A DNA stretch of 50,901 bases from Oscillospiraceae bacterium (lineage in GTDB: Bacteria > Bacillota > Clostridia > Oscillospirales > Oscillospiraceae): assembly GCA_017409205.1 (NCBI GenBank), contig JAFQTF010000037.1, positions 1 through 50,901 of the forward strand, in the 5' to 3' direction. Positions 1-6,772 of the stretch are shown here, in pieces. A program made the position numbers and the translations under genes. Within the stretch, counting starts at the first letter, position 1; each line of letters begins with the position of its first letter. The notes below the pieces were generated by a model. It was not told where the DNA came from. It saw nothing but the letters and a program-made list of their open reading frames with translations, and ran no database searches.

Positions 1-1085
1 AGGGTGCAGATGGACAGAACCTGCGTCTGGCCACGGGCAAACAGGCCGGAACCGTGGACACGGGGCAGAATGCCAACTTCAGCGTCCAGAGGACGGATAT
101 CGTCCATGCCGCGGCCGTCGACACGCTTGCCGGCCAGCAGCCACTTCTTGACGACCTTCTTCTGCATCTTGTACAGGCAGACCTCAATGTGGGTCTCGAA
201 CTCTTCCTCGCCGTACTTCTCCACGAACTGGTTCTTGAAGTCGATGCGGGCGGCGGTCAGGCGCTCTTCGCGAACGTTCTTGTCATCGGTATCCAGAGCG
301 AATTCGATCTGGTTCAGGCCGTAAGCGATCAGGTCGTCCAGCAGGTCGTGGTTGACAGCAGCCTTTTCGAAGGTGAACTTGGGCTTGCCGATCTCAGCAA
401 CGATGCCATTGATGAACTTGACGATCTCCATATTGGTCTCGTGGGCCACCTGGATGCAGTTGTAAACGATGTTTTCGGGAGCTTCGTTGGCCTCGGTCTC
501 AATCATGACCACCTTCTCGAAGGTGGAGGAGATGCATACGAAGCACTCGCAGGCCTCACGCTCGTCGGCGGAAGGGTTGACGATATACTGGCCGTTCAGG
601 TAAGCCACATTGGTGGTGGCAACAGGTCCGTTCCAGGGGACGTCGGAGGAAGCAATGGCGATGGAAGCACCCAGGGAAGCCACGATCTCCACGGGATTCT
701 CGTGGTCGGTGGCCAGAACGGTGCAGGTAACGACGGTGTCGTTGCGCAGCTCCTCGTCAAACAGGGGACGCATGGGACGGTCGATGATACGGCTGTTCAG
801 GATGCCGCGCTCGGAGGGCTTGCCTTCACGGCGGTTGAAGGAGCCGGGGATGCGGCCCACAGAGTACATTCTCTCTTCAAACTCGATGGTCAGGGGGAAG
901 TAGTCAATGCCGGCCTTGGGGATGGGGTTGCAGGTGCAGGTGACCAGAACGACGGTGTCGCCGTAACGGCAGATGCACTCGGCATTGGCCAGCTCAGCCA
1001 CCTTGCCGGTCTCTACGGTGAAGGGGCGGCCGCCGATCTCCATCTCATAAACATGATGGTTGGGATACTGTTTGCGGGTAATCAT
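1..1085 (-). CDS. pnp: Polyribonucleotide nucleotidyltransferase (PNPase), 5' part
   Basis: This is the N-terminal 361 residues of PNPase; the gene runs off the left edge of the window, so roughly half of a protein of about 700 residues is missing. The enzyme degrades RNA 3' to 5' by phosphorolysis in the cytoplasm. The reading begins MITRKQYP and contains the first RNase PH domain, with GRIPGSFNRREGKPSERG and the RPLFDEEL region, then the helical linker, and at the end the start of the second RNase PH domain (VDGRGMDDIRPL). The ATG at 1085 is preceded by a strong AGGAGG (1095-1100). It lies downstream of rpsO, the usual rpsO-pnp order, but is separated from it by a terminator and a structured leader. 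Identity is certain; only the end is unseen. Confidence 0.96.
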   Translation of the reverse strand, partial: MITRKQYPNHHVYEMEIGGRPFTVETGKVAELANAECICRYGDTVVLVTCTCNPIPKAGIDYFPLTIEFEERMYSVGRIPGSFNRREGKPSERGILNSRIIDRPMRPLFDEELRNDTVVTCTVLATDHENPVEIVASLGASIAIASSDVPWNGPVATTNVAYLNGQYIVNPSADEREACECFVCISSTFEKVVMIETEANEAPENIVYNCIQVAHETNMEIVKFINGIVAEIGKPKFTFEKAAVNHDLLDDLIAYGLNQIEFALDTDDKNVREERLTAARIDFKNQFVEKYGEEEFETHIEVCLYKMQKKVVKKWLLAGKRVDGRGMDDIRPLDAEVGILPRVHGSGLFARGQTQVLSICT

Positions 1086-1124
1086 AGATGTTAACCTCCT
1101 AAATAATTTTTGTTGTTCGGGAGG

Positions 1125-1258
1125 TTTAGCACTTGAATCTGGCGGCGAACGGCCAGTGGCCGCAGATAGTTCGCACCGACAACCCAGGGATCGTTACTTC
1201 CCTGTGCTGCCCGGTATCGTTACTGCCGTGGAATTCGCAGACACATTCAACTGCTAAA
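1125..1258 (-). ncRNA. Structured pnp leader RNA candidate
   Basis: On the minus strand, arms at 1245-1258 and 1125-1138 pair over 14 positions with one mismatch and enclose about 106 nt. Inside are a 6-bp hairpin (1185-1204) and a smaller hairpin (1212-1228) that both present AGUAACGA in the loop, and a stem GCGAAC/GUUCGC (1145-1150 with 1169-1174) holding an inner GGCC/GGCC hairpin. The element sits between the rpsO terminator and the pnp ribosome-binding site. A closed multi-branch fold of this kind suggests a cis-regulatory RNA or a small RNA. I do not recognise it as a known family. Confidence 0.5.
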
Positions 1259-1287
1259 TATCTCCCGAGAAAATAACATTTGTGTAA

Positions 1288-1316
1288 GAAAAAGGGACGA
1301 CTTTCGTCGCCCCTTC
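1288..1316 (-). terminator. rpsO intrinsic terminator
   Basis: On the minus strand an 8-bp stem (1294-1301 with 1306-1313, one G-U pair) with a GAAA loop is followed by a run of five T. It lies just after the rpsO stop and may be partly read through into pnp. Confidence 0.85.
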
Positions 1317-1322
1317 GATATC

Positions 1323-1589
1323 TTACTTACGGATACCCAGCTTGGCGATCAGAGCACGGTAACGGTTGATGTCCTTCTTTGCCAGATAGTCCAGCAGGCT
1401 GCGGCGCTTACCAACCATCATCAGCAGACCACGGCGGGAGTGGTTGTCGTGCTTGTGGGTGCGCAGGTGCTCGGTCAGCTCGTTGATACGGGCGGTCAGG
1501 ATAGCGACCTGGACCTCGGGGGAACCGGTGTCGCCTTCGTGGGTAGCGTTGTCCAGGATGACCTGGGTCTTCTTTTCCTTCTGAATCAT
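1323..1589 (-). CDS. rpsO: 30S ribosomal protein S15
   Basis: This is ribosomal protein S15, which binds the central domain of 16S rRNA early in 30S assembly. The 88-residue product matches the usual length of 88-89. The sequence starts [12 protein letters not shown] and carries the family signatures [30 protein letters not shown] and [10 protein letters not shown] longer in-frame reading from 1658 exists, but the ATG at 1589 has an AAGGTGG ribosome-binding site and gives the family start. It has its own promoter about 140 nt upstream and a terminator after the stop. The leader between is structured, in keeping with the autoregulation known for S15 in several bacteria. Confidence 0.97.
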   Translation of the reverse strand: MIQKEKKTQVILDNATHEGDTGSPEVQVAILTARINELTEHLRTHKHDNHSRRGLLMMVGKRRSLLDYLAKKDINRYRALIAKLGIRK

Positions 1590-1721
1590 GGGAATATATC
1601 CACCTTTCATAAAATTACCCGATAGCCAAGTAGGGGTGGGTGGTGTCCTGTCTTTCACATGGCAGCTTTCTCCCGCAACTGAGCTAAGGGCATAGCAATA
1701 TCGTCTGGTCTCAAACCAGCA
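1590..1721 (-). promoter_or_regulatory. rpsO 5' leader, possibly autoregulatory
   Basis: The untranslated leader of about 130 nt holds a 5-bp hairpin CTGGT/ACCAG (1705-1719) and a stretch resembling the start of a tRNA (TTAGCTCAGTTG then a matching AGCT). A complete tRNA cannot be folded, so it is not a tRNA gene. S15 mRNA leaders commonly bind S15 itself; that role is an inference here. Confidence 0.3.
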
Positions 1722-1726
1722 TTACG

Positions 1727-1755
1727 AATATAGCATAAGTCTGCCCAAAAGTAAA
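1727..1755 (-). promoter_or_regulatory. rpsO promoter
   Basis: Minus-strand sigma-A type promoter: -35 TTTACT (1750-1755), 17-nt spacer, -10 TATATT (1727-1732). Confidence 0.7.
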
Positions 1756-1982
1756 GGAGAATTTTCAGAAATATCGATTTTAAGCGTATTTGATAAATAA
1801 ATTATTGAAAAAGGAATGGAAAAGCATCGGGTATACGGACAGCAACCACAGGTGCATCCGGGAAAGAACAGGGTGATCGGCAGCTGGATGCAGAGCCGTT
1901 CCTGCCAAGGCAGGCGATCCTTTGCAGGTAGGGCCTCATGGCAGGCAGTCTGAACCCTTTGTGCCGCAGAACCGGATTTCTC
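1756..1982. other. Intergenic stretch without recognised gene
   Basis: This divergent gap between the rpsO promoter and the next promoter has a few weak stems (for example CCTGCC/GGCAGG and GCATCC/GGATGC), but no reading frame with a ribosome-binding site and no RNA family that I recognise. Confidence 0.4.
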
Positions 1983-2011
1983 TTTACAATTCCGGCCCTT
2001 TCGGTTAGAAT
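1983..2011 (+). promoter_or_regulatory. Promoter of acidic protein-gluQ operon
   Basis: -35 TTTACA (1983-1988), 17-nt spacer, -10 TAGAAT (2006-2011). The expected start leaves a very short leader before AAAGGAGG. Confidence 0.7.
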
Positions 2012-2034
2012 AGGCCACAAAGGAGGCGGGTTTT

Positions 2035-2457
2035 ATGTTCAAACGTAGATCCGATGAAGAACTCTGGCGGCTGCAGCAGGAGCTGCTGGCTGCGGAAGAG
2101 GAAGACTGCGAAGAAGAATATGAAGACGAATACGAAGACGAATACGAGTACGAAGACGACAGCTGCGGTGATGAACTGGATCTGGAAACGCTTCTGGAGG
2201 AACTGGATGAGGAGGATGCAGAATATTCATATCATGATTCCGTCAGCCGTTACCGCCGGGGCAGTCAGAAGCGGTTTGACAGCAGAGAGCTCTTTGAAGA
2301 GGATGACTTTCCGGAGGGAGAGGTCGTATACAAAAAGGACTACAGGAAGGCAAGGCGGAAGAAGCGCCGCCAGAATCTTGCCCTGCTGATCCTTGCCATA
2401 CTGGAAATCGTCTGTATTGCGGCAATTATTGCCTGGTGGATCGCATGGACAAGATGA
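2035..2457 (+). CDS. Acidic tail-anchored small protein, unknown function
   Basis: I do not recognise a family. The 140-residue product starts after AAAGGAGG. Residues 18-65 are extremely acidic, with repeated EDEYEDEYEYED. A basic stretch (KARRKKRRQ, about 109-117) precedes one hydrophobic C-terminal segment (LALLILAILEIVC... to the end), giving a positive-inside, tail-anchored protein with its bulk in the cytoplasm. Its TGA overlaps the likely gluQ ATG (ATGA), so the two are probably translationally coupled. The coding sequence is supported by the promoter, the ribosome-binding site and the membrane segment; the function is unknown. Confidence 0.75.
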   Translation: MFKRRSDEELWRLQQELLAAEEEDCEEEYEDEYEDEYEYEDDSCGDELDLETLLEELDEEDAEYSYHDSVSRYRRGSQKRFDSRELFEEDDFPEGEVVYKKDYRKARRKKRRQNLALLILAILEIVCIAAIIAWWIAWTR

Positions 2458-3359
2458 CACCTGTTGGCCGCTTTGCCCCCACACCTTCCGGACGGATGCA
2501 CCTGGGCAATGTATTCGCGGCTCTGATCGCCTGGCTGTCCATCCGCTCGAAAAAGGGTGAAATGGTGCTGAGGATGGAGGATCTGGATACCCAGCGCACC
2601 AGCGCGGAATTTGCGGATATTCTCCGGTCGGATCTGGCCTGGCTTGGCCTGGACTATGACTGGGAGCAGCATCCCCAGAGTCAGCGGTCAGAGGTTTATG
2701 ACCGGTATTTTGATCTGATGAAGGAGAAGGGGCTGCTGTACCCCTGCTACTGCACCCGCAGTCAGCTCCATGGCGTCAATGCTCCCCATCTGTCCGATGG
2801 CACTTACGTCTATCCCGGCACCTGCCGGAATCTGGCGGATCCCCCGAAAAACCGGCTGCCCAGCTGGCGGGTCCGGGTGCCGGACAGACTGTGGACAGTG
2901 GAGGATCTGGTGCAGGGGCACTATGAGCTGAATCTTGCCACCGACTGCGGCGATATGGTGGTAAGAAGGGCTGACGGCGTTTATGTCTATCAGCTGGCGG
3001 TCACTGTGGATGACGGGGAAGCCGGCGTCACGGAGGTGGTGCGGGGTATGGATCTGTTAAGCTCTGCTCCCCGGCAGATGTATCTGCAGGAACTGTTCGG
3101 CTTTGCCCATCCTGTCTATGGCCATGTGCCCATGCTGATGGCAGAGGATGGCCGGAGGCTTAGCAAACGGGACAGGGATCTGGATCTGGGGCAGCTTCGC
3201 AAACGGATCACACCGGAGCAGCTGATCGGCGTTCTGGCCCATGCAGCAGGATTGATCGACACCCTGACTCCCATTTCTGCAGAAGAACTTGCCAGAGAAT
3301 TTGACTGGAAACGGCTCCGTAACGAAAATATTTATATAAATCACGAAAATCTTTACTAA
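2454..3359 (+). CDS. gluQ: Glutamyl-Q tRNA(Asp) synthetase
   Basis: GluQ-RS is a shortened glutamyl-tRNA synthetase that attaches glutamate to queuosine at position 34 of tRNA(Asp). The 301-residue length fits the family, which lacks the anticodon-binding domain. Seen: APTPSGRMHLGN (HIGH-type motif near the N-terminus), RMEDLDTQR, a zinc-binding type YPCYCTR followed by a later TCRNL, and LSKRDRD (KMSKS-type) near residue 237. An in-frame ATG exists at 2436, but the ATG at 2454 overlaps the upstream stop and begins right at the conserved VGRFAPTPSG. Identification is firm; the main alternative would be a truncated GltX, which the zinc motif argues against. Confidence 0.93.
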   Translation: MTPVGRFAPTPSGRMHLGNVFAALIAWLSIRSKKGEMVLRMEDLDTQRTSAEFADILRSDLAWLGLDYDWEQHPQSQRSEVYDRYFDLMKEKGLLYPCYCTRSQLHGVNAPHLSDGTYVYPGTCRNLADPPKNRLPSWRVRVPDRLWTVEDLVQGHYELNLATDCGDMVVRRADGVYVYQLAVTVDDGEAGVTEVVRGMDLLSSAPRQMYLQELFGFAHPVYGHVPMLMAEDGRRLSKRDRDLDLGQLRKRITPEQLIGVLAHAAGLIDTLTPISAEELAREFDWKRLRNENIYINHENLY

Positions 3360-3385
3360 AAAATAAACAAAAATCTTTATATTCC

Positions 3386-3414
3386 TTGATTTCTCAAGGG
3401 AGACTGTATATAAT
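3386..3414 (+). promoter_or_regulatory. Promoter of nucleotidyltransferase gene
   Basis: -35 TTGATT (3386-3391), 17-nt spacer, perfect -10 TATAAT (3409-3414). Confidence 0.8.
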
Positions 3415-3448
3415 GAATGAAAATTATAACAGTAAGGAGATATAAATC

Positions 3449-4369
3449 ATGTCGCGCAAACCGATTCTGGTAGTTATGGCTGCCGGTATGGGCAGCCGTT
3501 ACGGCGGCCTGAAGCAGATCGATCCTGTGGGAAGCCACGGAGAAGCGCTGCTGGATTATTCCCTGTACGATGCCTGGCAGGCCGGCTTTGAGACTGCCGT
3601 GATTATCATCAAGGAAGCCATCCGTAAGGATTTTATGGAGTACGTGGCACCCCGTCTGGAAAAGTGTCCCATGGAGATCTGCTATGCCTATCAGGAGCTG
3701 GAGAAGATCCCGGCAGGCTATGGAATCCCTGCGGGCCGTGTAAAGCCCTGGGGTACGACCCACGCAGTGCTGTGTGCCAGGGATATTATTGGAGACAGGC
3801 CCTTTGTGGTGCTGAATGCCGATGATTTCTATGGGCGTACGGCTTTCCGGACAGCCTATAACTGGCTGAAGAATAATAATAAACCTGGCGCTTACTGCAT
3901 GGTGGCCTATGAGGTAGGCCGCACCGTATCCGACAGCGGCGCTGTTACCCGGGGCATCTGTGAATTTGACCGCTTTGGATATCTGTCCAAGATCGTGGAG
4001 TGCAAGACCATTGAAAAATTCGAGAGTATCATCCGGGTGCCGGATCTGAAGGGCGGCTGGGCCATCATTCCTCCGGAGCATCCCGTATCCATGAATATGT
4101 GGGGCTTCCAGCCGGATTTCCTGGAGCATGTAGAAAAGCTGTTCCCGGATTTTCTGGAGCATATCGTGAGCGGCGATCCCATGAAGGCAGAATTCCTGCT
4201 GCCGACCACAGTGGATCAGCTGGTGGAGGCAAAGAAGTGCACGGTCAAGATACTTACCTCTCCCGATAACTGGTATGGCGTCACCTATGCCGATGACAAG
4301 CCCAAGGTGGTGGCCGCTCTGCGGGCCCTGACCGAATCCGGCCGGTATCCCGACGGACTGTGGAAATAA
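3449..4369 (+). CDS. Sugar-phosphate nucleotidyltransferase-like protein
   Basis: The 306-residue protein has a GT-A nucleotidyltransferase fold. The N-terminal nucleotide-binding signature is VVMAAGMGSRYGGLKQ, and FVVLNADDFYG (about 112-122) supplies the metal-binding acidic pair. Such enzymes form NDP-sugars or related activated head groups from an NTP and a phosphorylated substrate in the cytoplasm. The substrate cannot be read from the sequence. It is a single-gene unit with its own promoter, an AAGGAGA ribosome-binding site and a terminator. Confidence 0.85.
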   Translation: MSRKPILVVMAAGMGSRYGGLKQIDPVGSHGEALLDYSLYDAWQAGFETAVIIIKEAIRKDFMEYVAPRLEKCPMEICYAYQELEKIPAGYGIPAGRVKPWGTTHAVLCARDIIGDRPFVVLNADDFYGRTAFRTAYNWLKNNNKPGAYCMVAYEVGRTVSDSGAVTRGICEFDRFGYLSKIVECKTIEKFESIIRVPDLKGGWAIIPPEHPVSMNMWGFQPDFLEHVEKLFPDFLEHIVSGDPMKAEFLLPTTVDQLVEAKKCTVKILTSPDNWYGVTYADDKPKVVAALRALTESGRYPDGLWK

Positions 4370-4380
4370 CATAATCAGAA

Positions 4381-4408
4381 AAGCCTTCCCAAGCGGGAAG
4401 GCTTTTTT
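4381..4408 (+). terminator. Terminator of nucleotidyltransferase gene
   Basis: Stem AAGCCTTCCC/GGGAAGGCTT with loop AAGC, followed by a T run. Confidence 0.92.
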
Positions 4409-4464
4409 GTTTAATAGGGGTTGCTGAGATAAATGAACATTTATCTTACAAACAGCTGCTTCCT

Positions 4465-4488
4465 CTTTTCTTGTTTCGGCAAGAAAAG
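4465..4488. repeat. CTTTTCTTG palindrome, copy 1
   Basis: Perfect 9-bp inverted repeat CTTTTCTTG/CAAGAAAAG with a 6-nt loop, between two convergent genes. Two longer copies with the same core lie at 6711-6742 and 50779-50808. None has a clear U tract. Confidence 0.7.
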
Positions 4489-4517
4489 TACAGACAGACC
4501 GCTGGTAAGGGAAACAA

Positions 4518-5810
4518 TTATTTCCTGCACAGAACTGCCAGTACACCGTCCTTATAAACTTCTGTGACGGTGACGCTGTGGATCTGGTTGTGAAGATCAC
4601 CGGCTTCGGCATAGACCTTAACATAATTGGGGGCATGGCCCACGGCATAGCTGCCCTCGTTTTCCTCAAACAGCACATCCAGCTCTGTTCCGATCAGCTG
4701 TTTCCGGTAAGACCGGCTCATTTCCGCTGCCACGGCAATGGCAGCCCGGCTGCGGCTTTCCTTGGTGGCGTTGTCATGCTGGCCGGGCATTTTGTCCGCC
4801 GGCGTTCCGGGACGGCGGGAATAGGGGAAAATGTGCATATCTGCAAAGCTGCATTTCCGGATGAAGGCCAGACTCTCCTGGAATTCCTCCTCCGTTTCCC
4901 CGGGGAAGGCCACAATCATGTCCGTGGTGACAGCACAGCCGGGGAAATAGGTGTTCAGCAGGCGAACACTTTCATAATACCGGGCAGTGTCATATTTCCG
5001 CTTCATCCGCTGCAAAACCGTATCGCAGCCGGACTGCATGGAAAGATGGAACTGGGGACAGAGATTGGGAAGTTTACATAACTTTTCACAGAATTCCTCT
5101 GTCACGATCCGGGGCTCCAGACTGCCGAGTCTTACCCGCAGACCAGGAACCGCCTGGCAGACCGCATCGATCAGCACTATGGGGGAGGGCTTTCCCGGCA
5201 GGTCGACGCCCCAGCTGGCAATCTCAATGCCGGTAACCACGATCTCCCGGTAGCCCCTTTCTGCCAGCTCCCTGGCCTGTTCCACCGCCAGTTCCAGAGG
5301 CGCGCTGCGCACCGGGCCCCGGGTATAGGGGATGATGCAGTAGGAGCAGAAATTCACGCAGCCATCCTGCACTTTCAGCATGGCCCGGGTACGCTCCTCC
5401 AGACCGCCGGCAGGCAGCACCTCAAATTCCCGCCGCCGCAGGGCGATGTCCACAGCTTCCCGGGGCTGCCGGGTCTCGATGGCAGAGAGCATCATGGTGA
5501 TGAATTCCTCCCGGTGGCCGCTGCCGCCGATGACATCGGCCCCCAGAGCTCTGACAGCGTCGGCATCATGCTGGGAGTAGCAGCCGCAGACGCCAATGAC
5601 GGCATCGGGATGTTCCCGGCGGCACCGGCGGATGATCGCCCGGTTTTTCTTGTCAGCCACGGCGGTGACGGAGCAGGTATTGATGATATATCCGTCACAG
5701 TTTTCATCAAAGTGACGGATAGAATGGCCCTGTTCTGTCAAAAACCGTTCCATTGCCTGGGTCTCATATTGATTTGTCTTGCATCCAAGGGTATAAAAGG
5801 CAAAGTTCAT
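4518..5810 (-). CDS. mtaB: tRNA t6A37 methylthiotransferase MtaB
   Basis: MtaB is a radical SAM, two [4Fe-4S] enzyme that converts t6A to ms2t6A at position 37 of tRNAs reading ANN codons. The 430-residue product has the N-terminal UPF0004 domain (TLGCKTNQYE, INTCSVTAVAD, GCYSQ cysteines), the radical SAM CxxxCxxC loop in VNFCSYCIIPYTRGP, and a C-terminal TRAM-like region. TLGCKTNQYE separates MtaB from MiaB. The start chosen is MNFAFYTLGC at 5810, with GGTGG just upstream; a TTG at 5825 is less likely. Transcribed alone from a promoter at 5830-5858. Confidence 0.95.
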   Translation of the reverse strand: MNFAFYTLGCKTNQYETQAMERFLTEQGHSIRHFDENCDGYIINTCSVTAVADKKNRAIIRRCRREHPDAVIGVCGCYSQHDADAVRALGADVIGGSGHREEFITMMLSAIETRQPREAVDIALRRREFEVLPAGGLEERTRAMLKVQDGCVNFCSYCIIPYTRGPVRSAPLELAVEQARELAERGYREIVVTGIEIASWGVDLPGKPSPIVLIDAVCQAVPGLRVRLGSLEPRIVTEEFCEKLCKLPNLCPQFHLSMQSGCDTVLQRMKRKYDTARYYESVRLLNTYFPGCAVTTDMIVAFPGETEEEFQESLAFIRKCSFADMHIFPYSRRPGTPADKMPGQHDNATKESRSRAAIAVAAEMSRSYRKQLIGTELDVLFEENEGSYAVGHAPNYVKVYAEAGDLHNQIHSVTVTEVYKDGVLAVLCRK

Positions 5811-5829
5811 TGTTAAATCCACCAATAAA

Positions 5830-5858
5830 AGTATACATAATTTGTGTTAATCGTCCAA
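5830..5858 (-). promoter_or_regulatory. mtaB promoter
   Basis: Minus strand -35 TTGGAC (5853-5858), 17-nt spacer, -10 TATACT (5830-5835). It stands back to back with the promoter at 5867. Confidence 0.72.
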
Positions 5859-5866
5859 AGTGACAA

Positions 5867-5895
5867 TTGAAAAAATAAATAAATATTGATATAAT
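5867..5895 (+). promoter_or_regulatory. Promoter of HPr-like gene
   Basis: -35 TTGAAA (5867-5872), 17-nt spacer, -10 TATAAT (5890-5895). Confidence 0.8.
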
Positions 5896-5999
5896 ACAAC
5901 TTAAATTCACAAATAAATCGCTGACACAGAGTCAGGGTATCCTGCTCCCCATTATATATGAAAAAAGCGGTTTTGTATAGTTCCGGGGAGGGAAGTTTT

Positions 6000-6233
6000 A
6001 TGGAGTTCAAAATACAGTTGCGATCTGCACAGGATGTTGAAGAATTTGTCAGCATCGCTACCCGCCGCTCCTTCCCTGTCATCGTCACCAATCATCAGCA
6101 CCAGGTCAACGGCAAAAATTTCATGGAAATGTTTTCCCTGGATGTGAGCCACCCCCTGTGGGTACGTCCTGAGTGCAGCGAGGAAGAATACCACCTCCTG
6201 AAATGGGATGTGGGCAAGTTCACCCTCGATTAA
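6000..6233 (+). CDS. HPr-like protein without the active-site histidine
   Basis: The 77-residue protein resembles the HPr-like group common in Oscillospiraceae: MEFKIQLRSAQDVEEFVSIA at the start and NGKNFMEMFSLDVSHPLWV, matching the usual K/S-MGIFSLDL segment that holds the regulatory serine region of HPr. The catalytic GLHARPA-type histidine motif is missing; the equivalent stretch reads RRSFPVIVTNH. It therefore probably does not carry phosphate in the PTS, and may be a regulatory or structural relative (as Crh is in Bacillus). GGGAGGG lies before the ATG at 6000; a longer in-frame start at 5958 lacks a ribosome-binding site. Confidence 0.75.
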   Translation: MEFKIQLRSAQDVEEFVSIATRRSFPVIVTNHQHQVNGKNFMEMFSLDVSHPLWVRPECSEEEYHLLKWDVGKFTLD

Positions 6234-6294
6234 TTCCATACGGCTCCAGTAGCACCGCCCTGGGAATACCCGGGGAGAAGGGTCTTGCAGGAAA

Positions 6295-6324
6295 CCACCG
6301 ACAATGGCAAGTCGGTGGCTTTTC
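6295..6324 (+). terminator. Terminator of HPr-like gene
   Basis: Stem CCACCGAC/GTCGGTGG (6295-6302, 6311-6318) with an 8-nt loop, then CTTTTCT. Confidence 0.8.
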
Positions 6325-6350
6325 TAATTTATGGGGAAGTAGAAACAGAA

Positions 6351-6388
6351 GGGACTGCTGCATTATTTTGCAGCAGTCCCCTTTTTTT
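6351..6388. terminator. Convergent terminator hairpin
   Basis: Perfect 12-bp stem GGGACTGCTGCA (6351-6362) with 6369-6380 and a T7 tract on the plus strand. On the minus strand the tail is less U-rich, but it directly follows the 6400-6681 gene. Confidence 0.85.
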
Positions 6389-6399
6389 ATAACGCAGTA

Positions 6400-6681
6400 T
6401 CAGAACCGGTAGCCGGCATCCAGCAGACGCATCAGCGCGTTGTTGGCCTCCTCATCGGAAAAGAGGGAAGTAAAACGCTTGTCTACCGCCAAAGCTTCCA
6501 GACTCAGATCCAGACGGCCCTTATCGGCCAGAATGTGGAAGCCATCGCTGATGCGGTTGCCGGAGAGAATGTAGCGGGCATTTTTCAGGGCAGTGCCCTC
6601 CTCCACGGGACGCATCCGGACACCCAGCTTGGCGGCTTTTTCCCGGTTGGCCGCCCAGGCGGCAATGAATTTCTGTTCCAT
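6400..6681 (-). CDS. Conserved-type small protein, unknown function
   Basis: The 93-residue soluble protein is not one I recognise. It has an AAGGAG ribosome-binding site before the ATG at 6681. Visible features are a basic amphipathic N-terminus (EQKFIAAWAANREKAAKLG), a central KNARYILSGNRISDGFHILADKGRLDLSLEALAV split by turns, and a C-terminal helix-rich part ending DAGYRF. There is no signal peptide or membrane segment. It lies downstream of the transglutaminase operon, beyond a palindrome. The good ribosome-binding site, normal codon use and following terminator support a real gene. Confidence 0.7.
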   Translation of the reverse strand: MEQKFIAAWAANREKAAKLGVRMRPVEEGTALKNARYILSGNRISDGFHILADKGRLDLSLEALAVDKRFTSLFSDEEANNALMRLLDAGYRF

Positions 6682-6710
6682 GTCTGATCTCCTTATCCAT
6701 CAATTCTGTT

Positions 6711-6742
6711 GTTCTTTTCTTGTTGGGAGACAAGAAAAGAAC
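6711..6742. repeat. CTTTTCTTG palindrome, copy 2
   Basis: Perfect 12-bp inverted repeat GTTCTTTTCTTG/CAAGAAAAGAAC with an 8-nt loop, between the transglutaminase gene and the 6400-6681 gene. It shares the core of the copies at 4465 and 50779. Confidence 0.75.
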
Positions 6743-6772
6743 ATTGTCTTATGCAAGTAAAAGGTATTTTTC

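Noticed and set aside
54-1094. Long plus-strand open frame of 346 codons
   Set aside because: It is the antisense shadow of pnp, whose minus-strand reading is unmistakable.
1660-1735. Possible tRNA gene upstream of rpsO
   Set aside because: Only a D-arm-like piece is present; anticodon and T arms cannot be folded, so it is described as part of the leader.
3377-4678. Minus-strand open frame of 433 codons
   Set aside because: It is opposite the nucleotidyltransferase gene, lacks a ribosome-binding site and has no recognisable domain.
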